A stretch of DNA of 64,000 nucleotides from Mortierella alpina (taxonomy: Eukaryota; Mortierellomycota; Mortierellomycetes; Mortierellales; Mortierellaceae), in NCBI GenBank assembly GCA_029449245.1, contig JANATF010000009.1:806001-870000 (forward strand). Reading direction: 5' to 3'. Shown here piece after piece: positions 25,151 to 34,528 of this stretch. Below the pieces are notes generated by a model. It did not search any database and was not told where the DNA came from. It worked only from the letters and a program-made list of their open reading frames with translations. The translations under genes were made by a program, and so were the position numbers. Each line of letters opens with the position of its first letter. The stretch's first letter is position 1.

Positions 25151-26671
25151 TCAACGCGAAAAGCGCATCATGAACGCAACAATGAACCCGCCGATGACAA
25201 CTCCCTCAGTGAAACCAAGGCTGCTGGACGAGGACTGGGCCTTCTTGGCCATAATCTCTTGTTCGTTCTTCCAGGTCAGCAGGACGCCGGTGATGTCCTC
25301 GACTATGCCCCGGCGCAGCTCCTGGGCGTCGACGGACTCTCTTTGGGCAAGTGAGGCTTCCTTTATGCTTTCCATCCCGGTGTGGCTATGAGAGATATTG
25401 CTCTTGATGATGACGCTATGTTCCTGGATGTGTGTGGAGTCGGACTCGGTCGTAGCTGATTCAGAGTGATGGATGGAATGCGAATGTTCTTGATCGTGAT
25501 CTTCTGCGTGAAGGAGGAATGTGAATAAGAAAAGTGAGATGAGGAAATGGAGGGAAAAGAGGTGGGGTCAGATAGCGGGCCCTGAAAAAAAAATTGTGCC
25601 ACGCGCCAGGGCACATGTGGCGATTTGCAAAAGCATACATCTCACGAGGAACACCACGCCATGTTTGCTCTTACCATGAACAGAAGAGGAAGACGAGGAA
25701 GTGGGACAGGGCAGCACTCCATCCTTCTCGGGATCATACCCATCTTGCCAATTCAATGTGTCCACACGGCTGGCACGGATAGTCTCGCGACGGAGCATAC
25801 CTACGGCCTTCAAGATCATGGTTCGCCACTTCAGGTTGATCTCCATGCGCTCTACAAGCCATTCAGAGGCAATGCGCCATTGGTAAGCTACTATAATCAA
25901 CAAGCCTTGTCTTCAATGATGATCTGACGACTGTACGCCCTTACCAAGGTCCTCCTGCGTAAGGTCAATAAACTGGGCTCCAGTGATACACGCGCTCTGT
26001 CAATTGATAGCCATCTATTCTGTCAATACAGTACTCGTTCCTTCAAGACGACATATTAAGTCAAGGCACGAAAAAAGTGTGCTATTTACCTGCCGGACAT
26101 AACGTCCAAGATCGTCAGTGATGGCCCGCGGATAGAGTCTAAGGCTGTAGCCCAGATATTCTGCCACATGGCCGCTTGTCCACGCACGGACGTCTGGTGG
26201 GAGGTCCGGGAAGGGTGTCTCATCCAGAACCAGCGTTGCAGATCTCGTTGGTCTCGAGAGGCTGTTGGATCGCTTCCAGGGCGATATGGGCGGCGAGGGC
26301 ATCTGCGATTGTGTCGTCGCGCTGCTGACGTGTGACATGGTTGGCAGAGAGCCTGATAAAGCATTCGCAGAGGTGAATGTAGCAGAAGACCGGCTGTTTC
26401 TTCTGCCTTGAGGGATGCTGATGGGTTGCGGAGTGCTGGTCGAAGTGGGAGAAGTTTGGCTGAAGAACTCGTCCGAAGGAGACATGAGCGGTGGGTAAAC
26501 ATATGACTTTGGAGTGCCGAATTGCTCTTTGATCGCCTCAGAAGGATAGGCTAAGGGCACATTGATCTTTTTATAGTGGAACGAGGACGCATGAGTATTT
26601 TCTTCGTCGTGGCCGCCCTTGGTGCTGTCGATGCTGTCGATGGACGCGAAAGAAGTGATAATAGGCTGCAT
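25151..26671 (-). CDS. SAM-domain protein with C-terminal membrane anchor
   Basis: Four exons (26090-26671, 25945-25996, 25675-25887 or 25890, 25151-25503) close to 399 or 400 residues. Residues 1-160 are Ser/Pro-rich and probably disordered. A sterile alpha motif spans about 162-240: AWTSGHVAEYLGYSLRLYPR and DDLGRYVRQ in exon 1, then GAQFIDLTQEDL in exon 2. A basic helix (WLVERMEINLKWRTMILKAV), a Ser/His-rich linker and a helix follow, and a hydrophobic tail (EGVVIGGFIVAFMM) ends four residues before the stop, as in tail-anchored proteins. Exon 3 has a tandem acceptor TAGTAG (25888-25893); use of either AG keeps frame and differs by one Val. Specific function unknown; SAM domains usually mediate oligomerisation. 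Confidence 0.8.
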
Positions 26672-27588
26672 TATGGACTGGCTTTGTTACAAGGTAAATT
26701 TACAAGGTGGAGGAAGTGGACAGCGCAAGTGTACAGGACATAAAGATCATCAGAGTAAGAGGGAAAATAGGTCAAGAAGAGAGAATGAGAGCGATGAAGG
26801 CAATGCTGGACAAGAAGGCGGGTGATGGAAAAGCGACGGCTCGAGATTATATAACCCACCAAGCGAACAGTACGCTGCTTCCATGTCATCTCGCTCATCA
26901 CCCCTATTTTCGAATAGAAGTGCACAAGTGATCACCCTGACCGCCAGCTTTATTTATAATGCGTTGCAGCCCAGGACAGAAGAAAAAAACAGGGGCAGAT
27001 CATGCCAGTGCTAACGGTAGGTCATGCTGGCGTGTTCCTGCCTCAGGAAAGTGTACGTGCATGTCCAAATGTCTTCTGCATAGAAGCGGCGAATAACCTC
27101 AACCAATACTGCCCGCTTAAAGTACCTAACTGAAGACCGCGCTGACAATGCCTTAGCGTTGCTTGGTAGAGTGTCACTGCTCGCAGAGTTATGAGGCCAT
27201 TATCTAGACGAGACGAGACTCTTTGTTTGTTGCAGGCTCCTTACCTATGACCGCAACTCGCCTTTCAACGCCGGTGGCGCAAAACAAGGCAAAAGAAAGA
27301 AGAATTGTATTCTTGAAAGTGACATAGAGATCAAAGAGCGGGTAGACTTGATGTATACTCGCTCTTTGCATAGATATTAGGGTCGGTCGCGTAGAAAGTA
27401 TAGTGACATAGTGGGCAGGAGACAGGAGGCTGGAGGCTGGAGGCGAGAAGGGCGATTTTTTTTGCCAGCAGAGGAGGAACCTTCCTAATATCGTAACTCA
27501 TGCGTTACTGTATAAATACGGTGATGCAATGGTAGAATATGTGTTCACTGATTCATGATACATAAGTTTGACTACCAAACTTCAAAGT
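26672..27588. other. Gene-poor stretch upstream of SAM-domain gene
   Basis: Contains the promoter of the SAM-domain gene and upstream sequence of the tRNA gene. No frame above 60 codons begins between about 26940 and 27588. GGAGGCTGGAGGCTGGAGGC (27426-27445) is a short tandem repeat. Nothing else was recognised. Confidence 0.4.
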
Positions 27589-27671
27589 GGTAGGATGGCC
27601 GAGTTGGTCTAAGGCGCCGCACTCAAGTTGCGGTCTCGAGAGAGGCGTGGGTTCAAATCCCACTTCTACCA
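27589..27671 (+). tRNA. tRNA-Leu (anticodon CAA), intronless
   Basis: Cloverleaf read by eye. The acceptor GGTAGGA pairs with TTCTACC (one G-T), followed by discriminator A at 27671. The D arm is GCCGAGTTGGTCTAAGGC and the anticodon stem CCGCA/TGCGG encloses loop CTCAAGT with anticodon CAA. A class II long variable arm (CTCGAGAGAG) precedes the T stem GTGGG-TTCAAAT-CCCAC. The A box (TGGCCGAGTTGG) and B box (GGTTCAAATCC) for RNA polymerase III are intact, and TTTT follows directly at 27672-27675 as a weak terminator. There is no intron after the anticodon, unlike many fungal tRNA-Leu(CAA) genes. Confidence 0.96.
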
Positions 27672-27739
27672 TTTTGCTACTCACCAGTAGGGATTCTAAC
27701 GGAATTTTTTTTGACTGAGTTAACCAGTTCACCAGCTCT

Positions 27740-28000
27740 GTTGCTGGTCATTGACCATTATTTTTTAACCACCAGTTGACTATTAGACCATTTAACCAGT
27801 TGACCGACGTGTATCTGGCCAGGCACGGCGCCAGAACGTCTTCATTCATCAATGTGATTGACCCATTACCCATTACCCATTGACCCGTTGACCGACCTAG
27901 TTGACCGACGTTTGACCAAAAAGTTGACCTGACTTTTTAACCGATTAAAGCAAGGTTCTCTGGTCAATTGACCCTTTGACCAAAAGGGTGGTCGGTTAAA
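27740..28000 (+). repeat. Degenerate TTGACC-motif array downstream of the tRNA
   Basis: Ten exact TTGACC hexamers start at 27751, 27800, 27858, 27880, 27888, 27901, 27912, 27924, 27968 and 27976, all on one strand, mixed with TTAACC variants and ACCCATT-type units. The 13-mer AGTTGACCGACGT occurs at 27799-27811 and again exactly 100 bases later at 27899-27911. A perfect palindrome GGTCAATTGACC is at 27962-27973. No coding frame crosses it. Spacing is irregular, so it is not a simple tandem satellite. The start of the array is within 100 bases of the tRNA 3' end. Origin unknown. Confidence 0.8.
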
Positions 28001-30062
28001 ATCTCTACTCACCAGCTGATTTTTTTTTTAGAGCTACAGTGATTGGTGTTATGCCTAATGTGTTTAAAGTTCTCCTGATCAGAGCCCCACGCTCGTTCTC
28101 TCCCCTTTTCCCTCAGTTTTATAGTCATGTCTACGACGATACTCAATGGATCGTCGCCAGCATCGATGTGCGCCTGAAGGAACGAAGAACAGACATGTAA
28201 TGAGCATCTGGTACATTTCTCTGTGTTCCAATCGCTACCCCGCTCGATTGAAAACCAGGACATGCATGATGTATATACTTGTTAAACATGTTTGGGACGC
28301 CGAATGTTCTTGAGAGGTTCGGTTCGTGTGCGTAACCGCCCCACAGGCAGAAAGGACAAAAAAGACAAAAGGATGATCGGATCGGTGTATACCACCATCT
28401 GCGGGTGAGAATAACAGTACAGTAGGTTGTTCTTGTGCCACGATCGCATTTTTTTAGCTATCTCCGGGCACTACCTTCTATGGCATGTTTACTTTTTTTT
28501 TCTGTGTTTTTTTTTCCTCCTGGGCCATTGTGCATGGCACAATTCTTGTCCTACAACATGCTCAACAAAATGCGATATCCACCCACGAATAAAAGGAGCA
28601 TGCTGCTGTAGGGAGACAGGAACGCGACAGGAAGGGGTTCTAGTTAGAGTATCATGAGTGCTTCATATAATGGACTAGACTACTAAATTCAGGCACAACG
28701 CTAGTCCAGATATCTTTGCTCCTGTAGACCTGCAGAAGATACACCCAGAGCGGAGGAGACAAGTAAGTTTGTGATCTGGTACGAGTCGATAGTGGGTTAC
28801 TCTGACTTCTCTGGACAATTGTATTTTCTTCGAGCGGGGGCGCTCTTGACCAGTTAGGTTGGGTTTCGTCGCCAGCAATCACAGCCGCAATAAAGCGAAC
28901 AGCAAACCAGGGCCAGCCCTGGGCAAACCTTACACAAAACAAAAAAAAAAGATGCAACAACTTTGAAGTGCCTCGTTTCTCTTGTTCTTCAGAAACGCTA
29001 CCAGCAGAAGATAAAAAAAAAATTGGCGAAAAATAGAACCTGGACTTGCACCAGTTGAAGTATAGACTAATTACAATAGAGTCGCAGGAGCAGGGAGATG
29101 GTGACGGGAACTAGATTGTGCCGCCTTGAGATTGGTTCCTGGCTCCCTGTTTTACTCTTCGTCTTCTGCCACGACGGTAATATGTCTGCCTCCAGACCTT
29201 TTTCCTTTATATGTGCGGTACCTTCCCACTTTTTTTTTTTCTTTTTCTTTTTTTTTTTTCCTCTTTACGCTTGTCCACCCCTCCTCCCTTCCTTCTATAC
29301 CCCATCTTCCGTCCCGCAAGGTATGTTCAAGATCGGATCTACCGGGGACGATGCCAGCCAAACAGAGCGCATGTCAATGACGGTGATCAGGGAGGATTGA
29401 TACTGACAAGGAGGCGGGCAGATTGACGAGAGGTTGGTCGTGGGGGTTAGCAGAGCGGTCTTTCTTTTACTCTACCAGCCTCCTATTTTCATTTTGGCGC
29501 GATGACCGTGGTTCCCTTTTGCATGTCCTCTGAACACACACCCCTTTTTAGTACGCGAGAAACATGAGGACGCGCCCAATGGCATGCGATAGAACCCTGG
29601 AGGATCGTTTACATACGTCGATGACTATCGAACCAAGATTACTTTAGGCCGAAGGAGAGAGAGGAAGAGAGAGGTAGAGAGAAGAAGTGGACGTTCTCCA
29701 AGGTGGTCTGGAGAAGGGGTGATCCTTGTACATGGACAGGAGTGGACGCGCGCACAGGCGAAGAGGAGTGGTCTGCGCTAGTCCAGAGTATGTATGGCAG
29801 GGGGGATTAATAGGGGGCCGAAGGTGTATGGGCAGGGGAGAGCCAATCGTGCAGCATCCAAGGGGTGAAGGACGACAGTCGGGGGCTTTGGCTGGAAGCA
29901 GAGCGATCCACCTATCGCACAGGACAGCCTCAGGCGATGACTGGCTGGCAGAAAATAATTGTCGAGACTAAATAACTCGCGATCATCCCCTTTTTCTCAT
30001 CATCTTTTCTTCTTTTTTTCATCTTCCCGTCCCCTTCATCTGTCCCCGAAAAAAAAAAAAAG
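28001..30062. other. Long gene-poor region with A/T homopolymers
   Basis: About 2 kb with only short frames lacking any recognisable motif. Several poly-T or poly-A runs (28489-28514, 28929-28950, 29229-29260) and a purine-rich block (29650-29690) are seen. The last 100 bases before 30063 are T/CT-rich and end in an A-run, the leader of the methyltransferase gene. The remainder could hold a noncoding RNA, but no known RNA motif was found. Confidence 0.4.
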
Positions 30063-32287
30063 ATGGCCTCCACTGTCAAGCCAGGCGCAACCTGGAAGAA
30101 GACTTCCTATCCCAACATCAAGAACCCCGACTTCCCTGTCGAGGTCGCCGGAAATGAGTCGTTCAACAACCTCCATCTTGCCGGAGTCATTCTCGGAGCT
30201 CCATTCATCATCGTCTCGTTCCTCAAGTTGCCCTTCTGGTCCTACCCTGTCTTGACTATCGTCCTGGCCCTGCCCATCTTTGCCGCGTACTTTACCTATG
30301 GCTCCCAGTTTGCCTTGCCTTTGAACAACCGCGTCCAGACCCCCGGCAAGAAGGTTGAGGATTACATCACCATCGTTGATCCCGCCTTCCGTCAGTACAA
30401 GGGCAAGAACAGAATCCCCATGGAGACCTTCTTCGAGGCATACTTTGATGGAAAGGTAAAGAACCATGTTTTGCTGTCTATTCTGAGGGAGGAACAGGTT
30501 TTGTACGCGGCTATGCCACCTTGATCAGATCAGGAGCCGCGTGCAGCATTCACAAAGAATTTCGGTGTCCTCGAGCAGCACGCGCTTTTTTTCTCATTTC
30601 TCGGGCGGTGCCACTTACACGTTTTTGTGTCAAAGCGCGGCGATCTGCGCAATTGGTACTCCTTCTGTGAATGAGAATCAGACACGTCAATGGTTCGGCA
30701 AGAGGGCAGCGCATTCTGAACGAGGGGAGTGTACGCCGTTTGTACTTTACGTATGGACCACGCCAGATCGGCGCGTTTTTTTTGAACTCTCAGCATGGCT
30801 GACAAAACAGTGGTCATGGCTGGTGTAACGCGGGAAAGAAGTAAGGGAAGGGAGGCTTGGTACTCCTTATCCCTTTCTGTTCACTTTGTCATGACAGTGC
30901 CATTTTCTTCCGGTGTCGTTTCCTTTTGAAGTTTGGCTGTATACGACACTTAGTTTCGCAATACGCACACCATTTTTTTTGTTCCCGCCGTGGAGGTAGA
31001 CGGGGAAAGGGAAAAACTAGTTCTGGAACAGGGTGCGCCCTTTTATGCCATTCGGGGGCTAAAAAGAGTTCAAGCACCACTGTGTTTGTCATCGCCTTTC
31101 CCACTTCGATCTGCTGCATGTTGTGCGCGTGCGTGCGTGTGCCTGAAATCTCCGACTGATTACTTCATTGACGAGGTTTTTTTCACGTTATTCCTCCCTC
31201 CTTACCACTCGGGATGTTGTCAGATTTCTAACCTATCTCATTCTATTTTCGTTTTCTCCCACGACAGATCGACATTAACCAGGACTGCTTGGAGCTCCTT
31301 GAGAACCGCCACGACTGGACCGTCTTCCACATGACCGCCAGCCAGGCTAAGTTCTTTGTCACCCAGTGGATCCCCGAGACTATCTGGCACTCCAAGAAGC
31401 AGGACGAGGACCAGGTCCGCGACCACTACGACAGAGGCGATGACTTCTATGCCGCCTTCCTTGGACCTCGTATGATCTACACCTCTGGTATTATGTCTGA
31501 CATTAACAAGAAGGAGACCCTTGAGCAGTTGCAGGACAACAAGCTGAAGCTGGTCTGCGAGAAGATCCAGCTCAAGAAGGGCGAGCGTCACCTCGATATC
31601 GGATGCGGTTGGGGCACCCTCACCGCCTATGCTGCCAAGAACTATGGAACTGACTCGACTGGTATCACCTTGGGATTGAACCAGACCGCCTTTGGAAACA
31701 ACCGCATCAAGGAGTATGGCGTCCCTGCCACCCAGGCCCGCATCAAGTGCATGGACTACCGTGACATCCCCCGCGAGAAGTGGGACAAGATCACCTGTCT
31801 CGAGATGGCTGAGCACGTCGGTATCCGCAAGTTCAACGAGTTCTTGCTTCAGGTCAAGGACATGCTCAACGATGACGGACTCTTCTTCCTCCAGATCGCT
31901 GGTCTCCGTGCTGCTTGGCAGTACGAGGATTTCATCTGGGGTCTTTTCATGGCCAAGTACGTCTTCCCCGGTGCTGATGCCTCCATGCCCCTTTACTGGG
32001 TCATCAAGCAGCTCGAGTGCGCCGGTTTCGAGGTCCAGAACGTCGACACCATTGGAGTCCACTACTCTGCCACCATCCACGAGTGGTACAACAACTGGAT
32101 GTCGAACAAGGATTCCATCACCGCCACCTACGGTAAAAAGTGGTTCCGCACCTGGGAGATCTTCCTTGCCTGGTCGACCATCATCTCTCGCCAGGGCTCT
32201 GCTACCTGCTACCAGATTGTTGCCCACAAGAACTTGAACGCTTTTGACCGCACTGGACTCCAGGCCAAGAACCGTTTCAACGCTTAA
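30063..32287 (+). CDS. MTS1: Sphingolipid C9-methyltransferase
   Basis: Adds a methyl group from S-adenosylmethionine to C9 of the sphingoid base of fungal glucosylceramide; related to cyclopropane fatty acid synthases. Two exons (30063-30455, 31268-32287; phase 0) give 470 residues. Exon 1 holds VEVAGNESFNNLHL, two membrane segments (HLAGVILGAPFIIVSFL; VLTIVLALPIFAAYF) and KNRIPMETFFEAYFDGK. Exon 2 carries DQVRDHYDRGDDFYAAFLG, the SAM-binding HLDIGCGWGTL, ITCLEMAEHVGIRKF and FPGADASMPLYW, all typical of the family. Codon bias is very strong toward C, implying high expression, and creates a 371-codon antisense frame. The intron is 812 bases, about ten times the usual length here. Confidence 0.93.
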
Positions 32288-32725
32288 GTATAAGCGATGG
32301 AGACGATTTCCTCTGACCTCCCGCGCCCCCCCACGCACACCCTGTTCGTTCAAAGCTATCTTTTACTTGACAAAAACGAGTCCCAGCTCCAAGATGGTAC
32401 CATTTTGTCGCGTTATTTTTTGTGTTGTGCATTAGTCGATTGTACATACCATTCGCTTTTTACTTTTGTTCTTTTGTCCATTTCGTTCATGTGAGTTGTC
32501 CCATAAATAAAGCAACTCTTTTCTTCGATTTTCATTCATTCAAACCCAGCTTTGTTGTTGGCACTACTAACTCTTTGCTATGCTATGAGTGGGATGCGCT
32601 GTCAGCTATGCAAATGTGTCTCAAGGGAAGCTGGAACAGAAGTTACAGGTGAGAGGTGAGAGAGTTAGTGTGTGAGTGTGTGTTAGAGCTCTGCCTTGTG
32701 TGTTATCTGCTGCAAGCAACGCGTT
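32288..32725. other. Convergent 3' intergenic region
   Basis: Holds the 3' ends of the methyltransferase and of the secreted repeat gene. AATAAA appears at about 32505, followed by a GTGAG/TGTGTG-rich stretch (32650-32705). No gene was seen. Confidence 0.4.
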
Positions 32726-33997
32726 TCAGATCATACGAGCTGTGGGGGTGATCTGACCCAAGGTGCTCGCTCTCCAGCCAGATCCCAAGGGAGCTCTCCG
32801 TGATGGAGTGCCACAGGAGTAATCAGAGAGGCCCGCAATATCAGCAGTGGCAGCAAGTCCAGCCTGTTGGCCGAATCCCATAGCTCCGGCAGCGCCCTGG
32901 TACTGGTCGAGACCAAGACTGCCCTGCTGGAACTGATCAAGACCACCACCACCACCCTGGTACTGGTCAAGACCAAGATTGCCCTGCTGGTACTGGTCAT
33001 AATAGTTCACGCAAGGCTCGACGTCAATGATGAAGGGAAGCGACTGGACCGAGGGTTGGAATACCGTCAAGGGGGTCACAGAGACCGTAGGCACGATCTG
33101 GACAGAGGATCCGAGTTCAACACTCGACTGAGGTAAGGACTGATCTTCCTGGGGCGCGGCATCAATCTCGGCAGTCAATTGGTGGACGGCAGGTTGGTAC
33201 ATGGTCTGGGGCAAGACCTGGGTCGTGGGCTGGATGCTGATGTTCGAACCAAGCTGGACGCTCTGCTCAGGAAGAGCACTTGATTCTGCAGCACAGGCTT
33301 GAATGTCAGACTCGAGGGATTGGACTTGAGGTTGGTAAAAGGTTGCAGGGCTCACGGAGGTGGAAGGGATCATGTGGACATTCGAACCCATATCGACGGT
33401 CTGCGGTGGGATCGACGTGTCGCATGCGCCACCTTGAGGCTCGTAGAAGGGGGACGAGGTGGTCGCAGCTGCGGACGACGCGTCTGAGGACTCCTCCAAA
33501 CCTGATCCAGCTATGTTCTGGCGCTTGCGAAGACCACCAGCCAGGGGACTTATGTCACCGAGAGTGTTGCGGCCATAGCCAGCACCATAGCCGGCACTGT
33601 GCCTCAAATCGGCGTTGGTGCCATAGCCAGCACCATACATCAAATCGACGTTCGCACCGTAGCGGTTACCATAGGCACCATAGTTGGAAGCAAACGTGGA
33701 GCCATAGGAGGGGTCATAGGCGTTATTGGAAGGGCCGTAGGGGGTATCCAAGGTGCGGTGATCACATTCCGAGTCCACAATGGGCGCATGCGCTTGGACA
33801 AAGGGCTGATAGTGTGTCACGGGTGTGACCTGGGTGATAGGGACGACATTGGAGGTCGAGCTGAGCGAGACCAGGCCAGAGTCGACGCTCTGCTGGCAGG
33901 TATGGTCTTGGTCCGTTGGCAAGATGGGAGCAGCCTGGGCGGCAGCGGCGATCAAGGCGAGGGCCAAGGTAATGCGGAGGGCAGTGGAGCAAGTCAT
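32726..33997 (-). CDS. Secreted protein with four internal VxPxTxYQPxV repeats
   Basis: Single-exon frame of 423 residues with a clear signal peptide (ALRITLALALIAAAAQA, cleavage about residue 22). Four copies of one module are seen at about residues 37-78, 199-235, 245-279 and 291-329: a V-x-[LM]-G-type lead, S-[NS]-V/I-x-I-x-P, T/S-x-V-x-P-x-T-x-[YF]-QP-x-V, then an acidic or Ile-Asp end, sometimes with Cys. Between copies 1 and 2 lies a Tyr/Gly-rich segment (YGAGYG repeats, about 95-142) ending in a dibasic LRKR at 156-159, a possible Kex2 site. A LDQYQ/LDQFQ/LDQYQ repeat follows copy 4 (about 334-370). No known domain was recognised. A TATAAAAG box lies 117 bases upstream. The composition suggests a cell-wall or extracellular matrix protein (inference). 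Confidence 0.82.
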   Translation of the reverse strand: MTCSTALRITLALALIAAAAQAAPILPTDQDHTCQQSVDSGLVSLSSTSNVVPITQVTPVTHYQPFVQAHAPIVDSECDHRTLDTPYGPSNNAYDPSYGSTFASNYGAYGNRYGANVDLMYGAGYGTNADLRHSAGYGAGYGRNTLGDISPLAGGLRKRQNIAGSGLEESSDASSAAATTSSPFYEPQGGACDTSIPPQTVDMGSNVHMIPSTSVSPATFYQPQVQSLESDIQACAAESSALPEQSVQLGSNISIQPTTQVLPQTMYQPAVHQLTAEIDAAPQEDQSLPQSSVELGSSVQIVPTVSVTPLTVFQPSVQSLPFIIDVEPCVNYYDQYQQGNLGLDQYQGGGGGLDQFQQGSLGLDQYQGAAGAMGFGQQAGLAATADIAGLSDYSCGTPSRRAPLGSGWRASTLGQITPTARMI

Positions 33998-34113
33998 TCT
34001 TTAAGGCTGGGAGGGCTCTGGTTCTTGAGGGTTGAGAGTTTGCTGTGTAGCGTGAGGCTGTTGTGTTTGCTGACTTGGTGAAGAGGAGAGTGGTGAAGGC
34101 GGACCGGCATTTG

Positions 34114-34121
34114 CTTTTATA
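34114..34121 (-). promoter_or_regulatory. TATA box of secreted repeat gene
   Basis: TATAAAAG on the minus strand, 117 bases above the ATG at 33997, with a leader of GTT/GAG-rich sequence between. Position and sequence fit a TATA-driven, strongly regulated gene. Confidence 0.6.
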
Positions 34122-34528
34122 CTACAAGCACAGGTAGTTTGTGCTCGCCTCTCATGCCTGCGGAGCGACATCTAAAAGGTGCCAATCTGCAACCGAGGTC
34201 AATTTCCGAAAGAGTGATAAAGAATGGATGATTCTCGCCGCTGATGGGAGACGTATATCTGTATGGAGCGAGGCATCAACAAAGCATCGCTTGTTCTTTG
34301 ACCGTAGAAAGTCGATCCTGCAAAACGCATAAACGATGGAGGATCAATCACTTTACTCAGGGGTGCGACATCACACTGTTCATCCTTGAGTGTTAAATAG
34401 CGACGAAATGAACTTCGCGCTGTTCTTTATGCAAATGGGTCGCGAATGGAGTGAGGAGAGGTATGTGTACAGATTGTGATGGCGATAGCGTGCCTGCTAT
34501 GGTCAATAGGAAAGGCCGAAGTGTCCAT

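Noticed and set aside
27865-27890. CCCATTACCCATTACCCATTG, considered as a telomere-like repeat
   Set aside because: Unit does not match TTAGGG/CCCTAA, only about three copies, and lies inside the TTGACC array.
31238-32353. 371-codon minus-strand frame
   Set aside because: Antisense shadow of the sphingolipid C9-methyltransferase exon, produced by its strongly C-ending codons; no domain.
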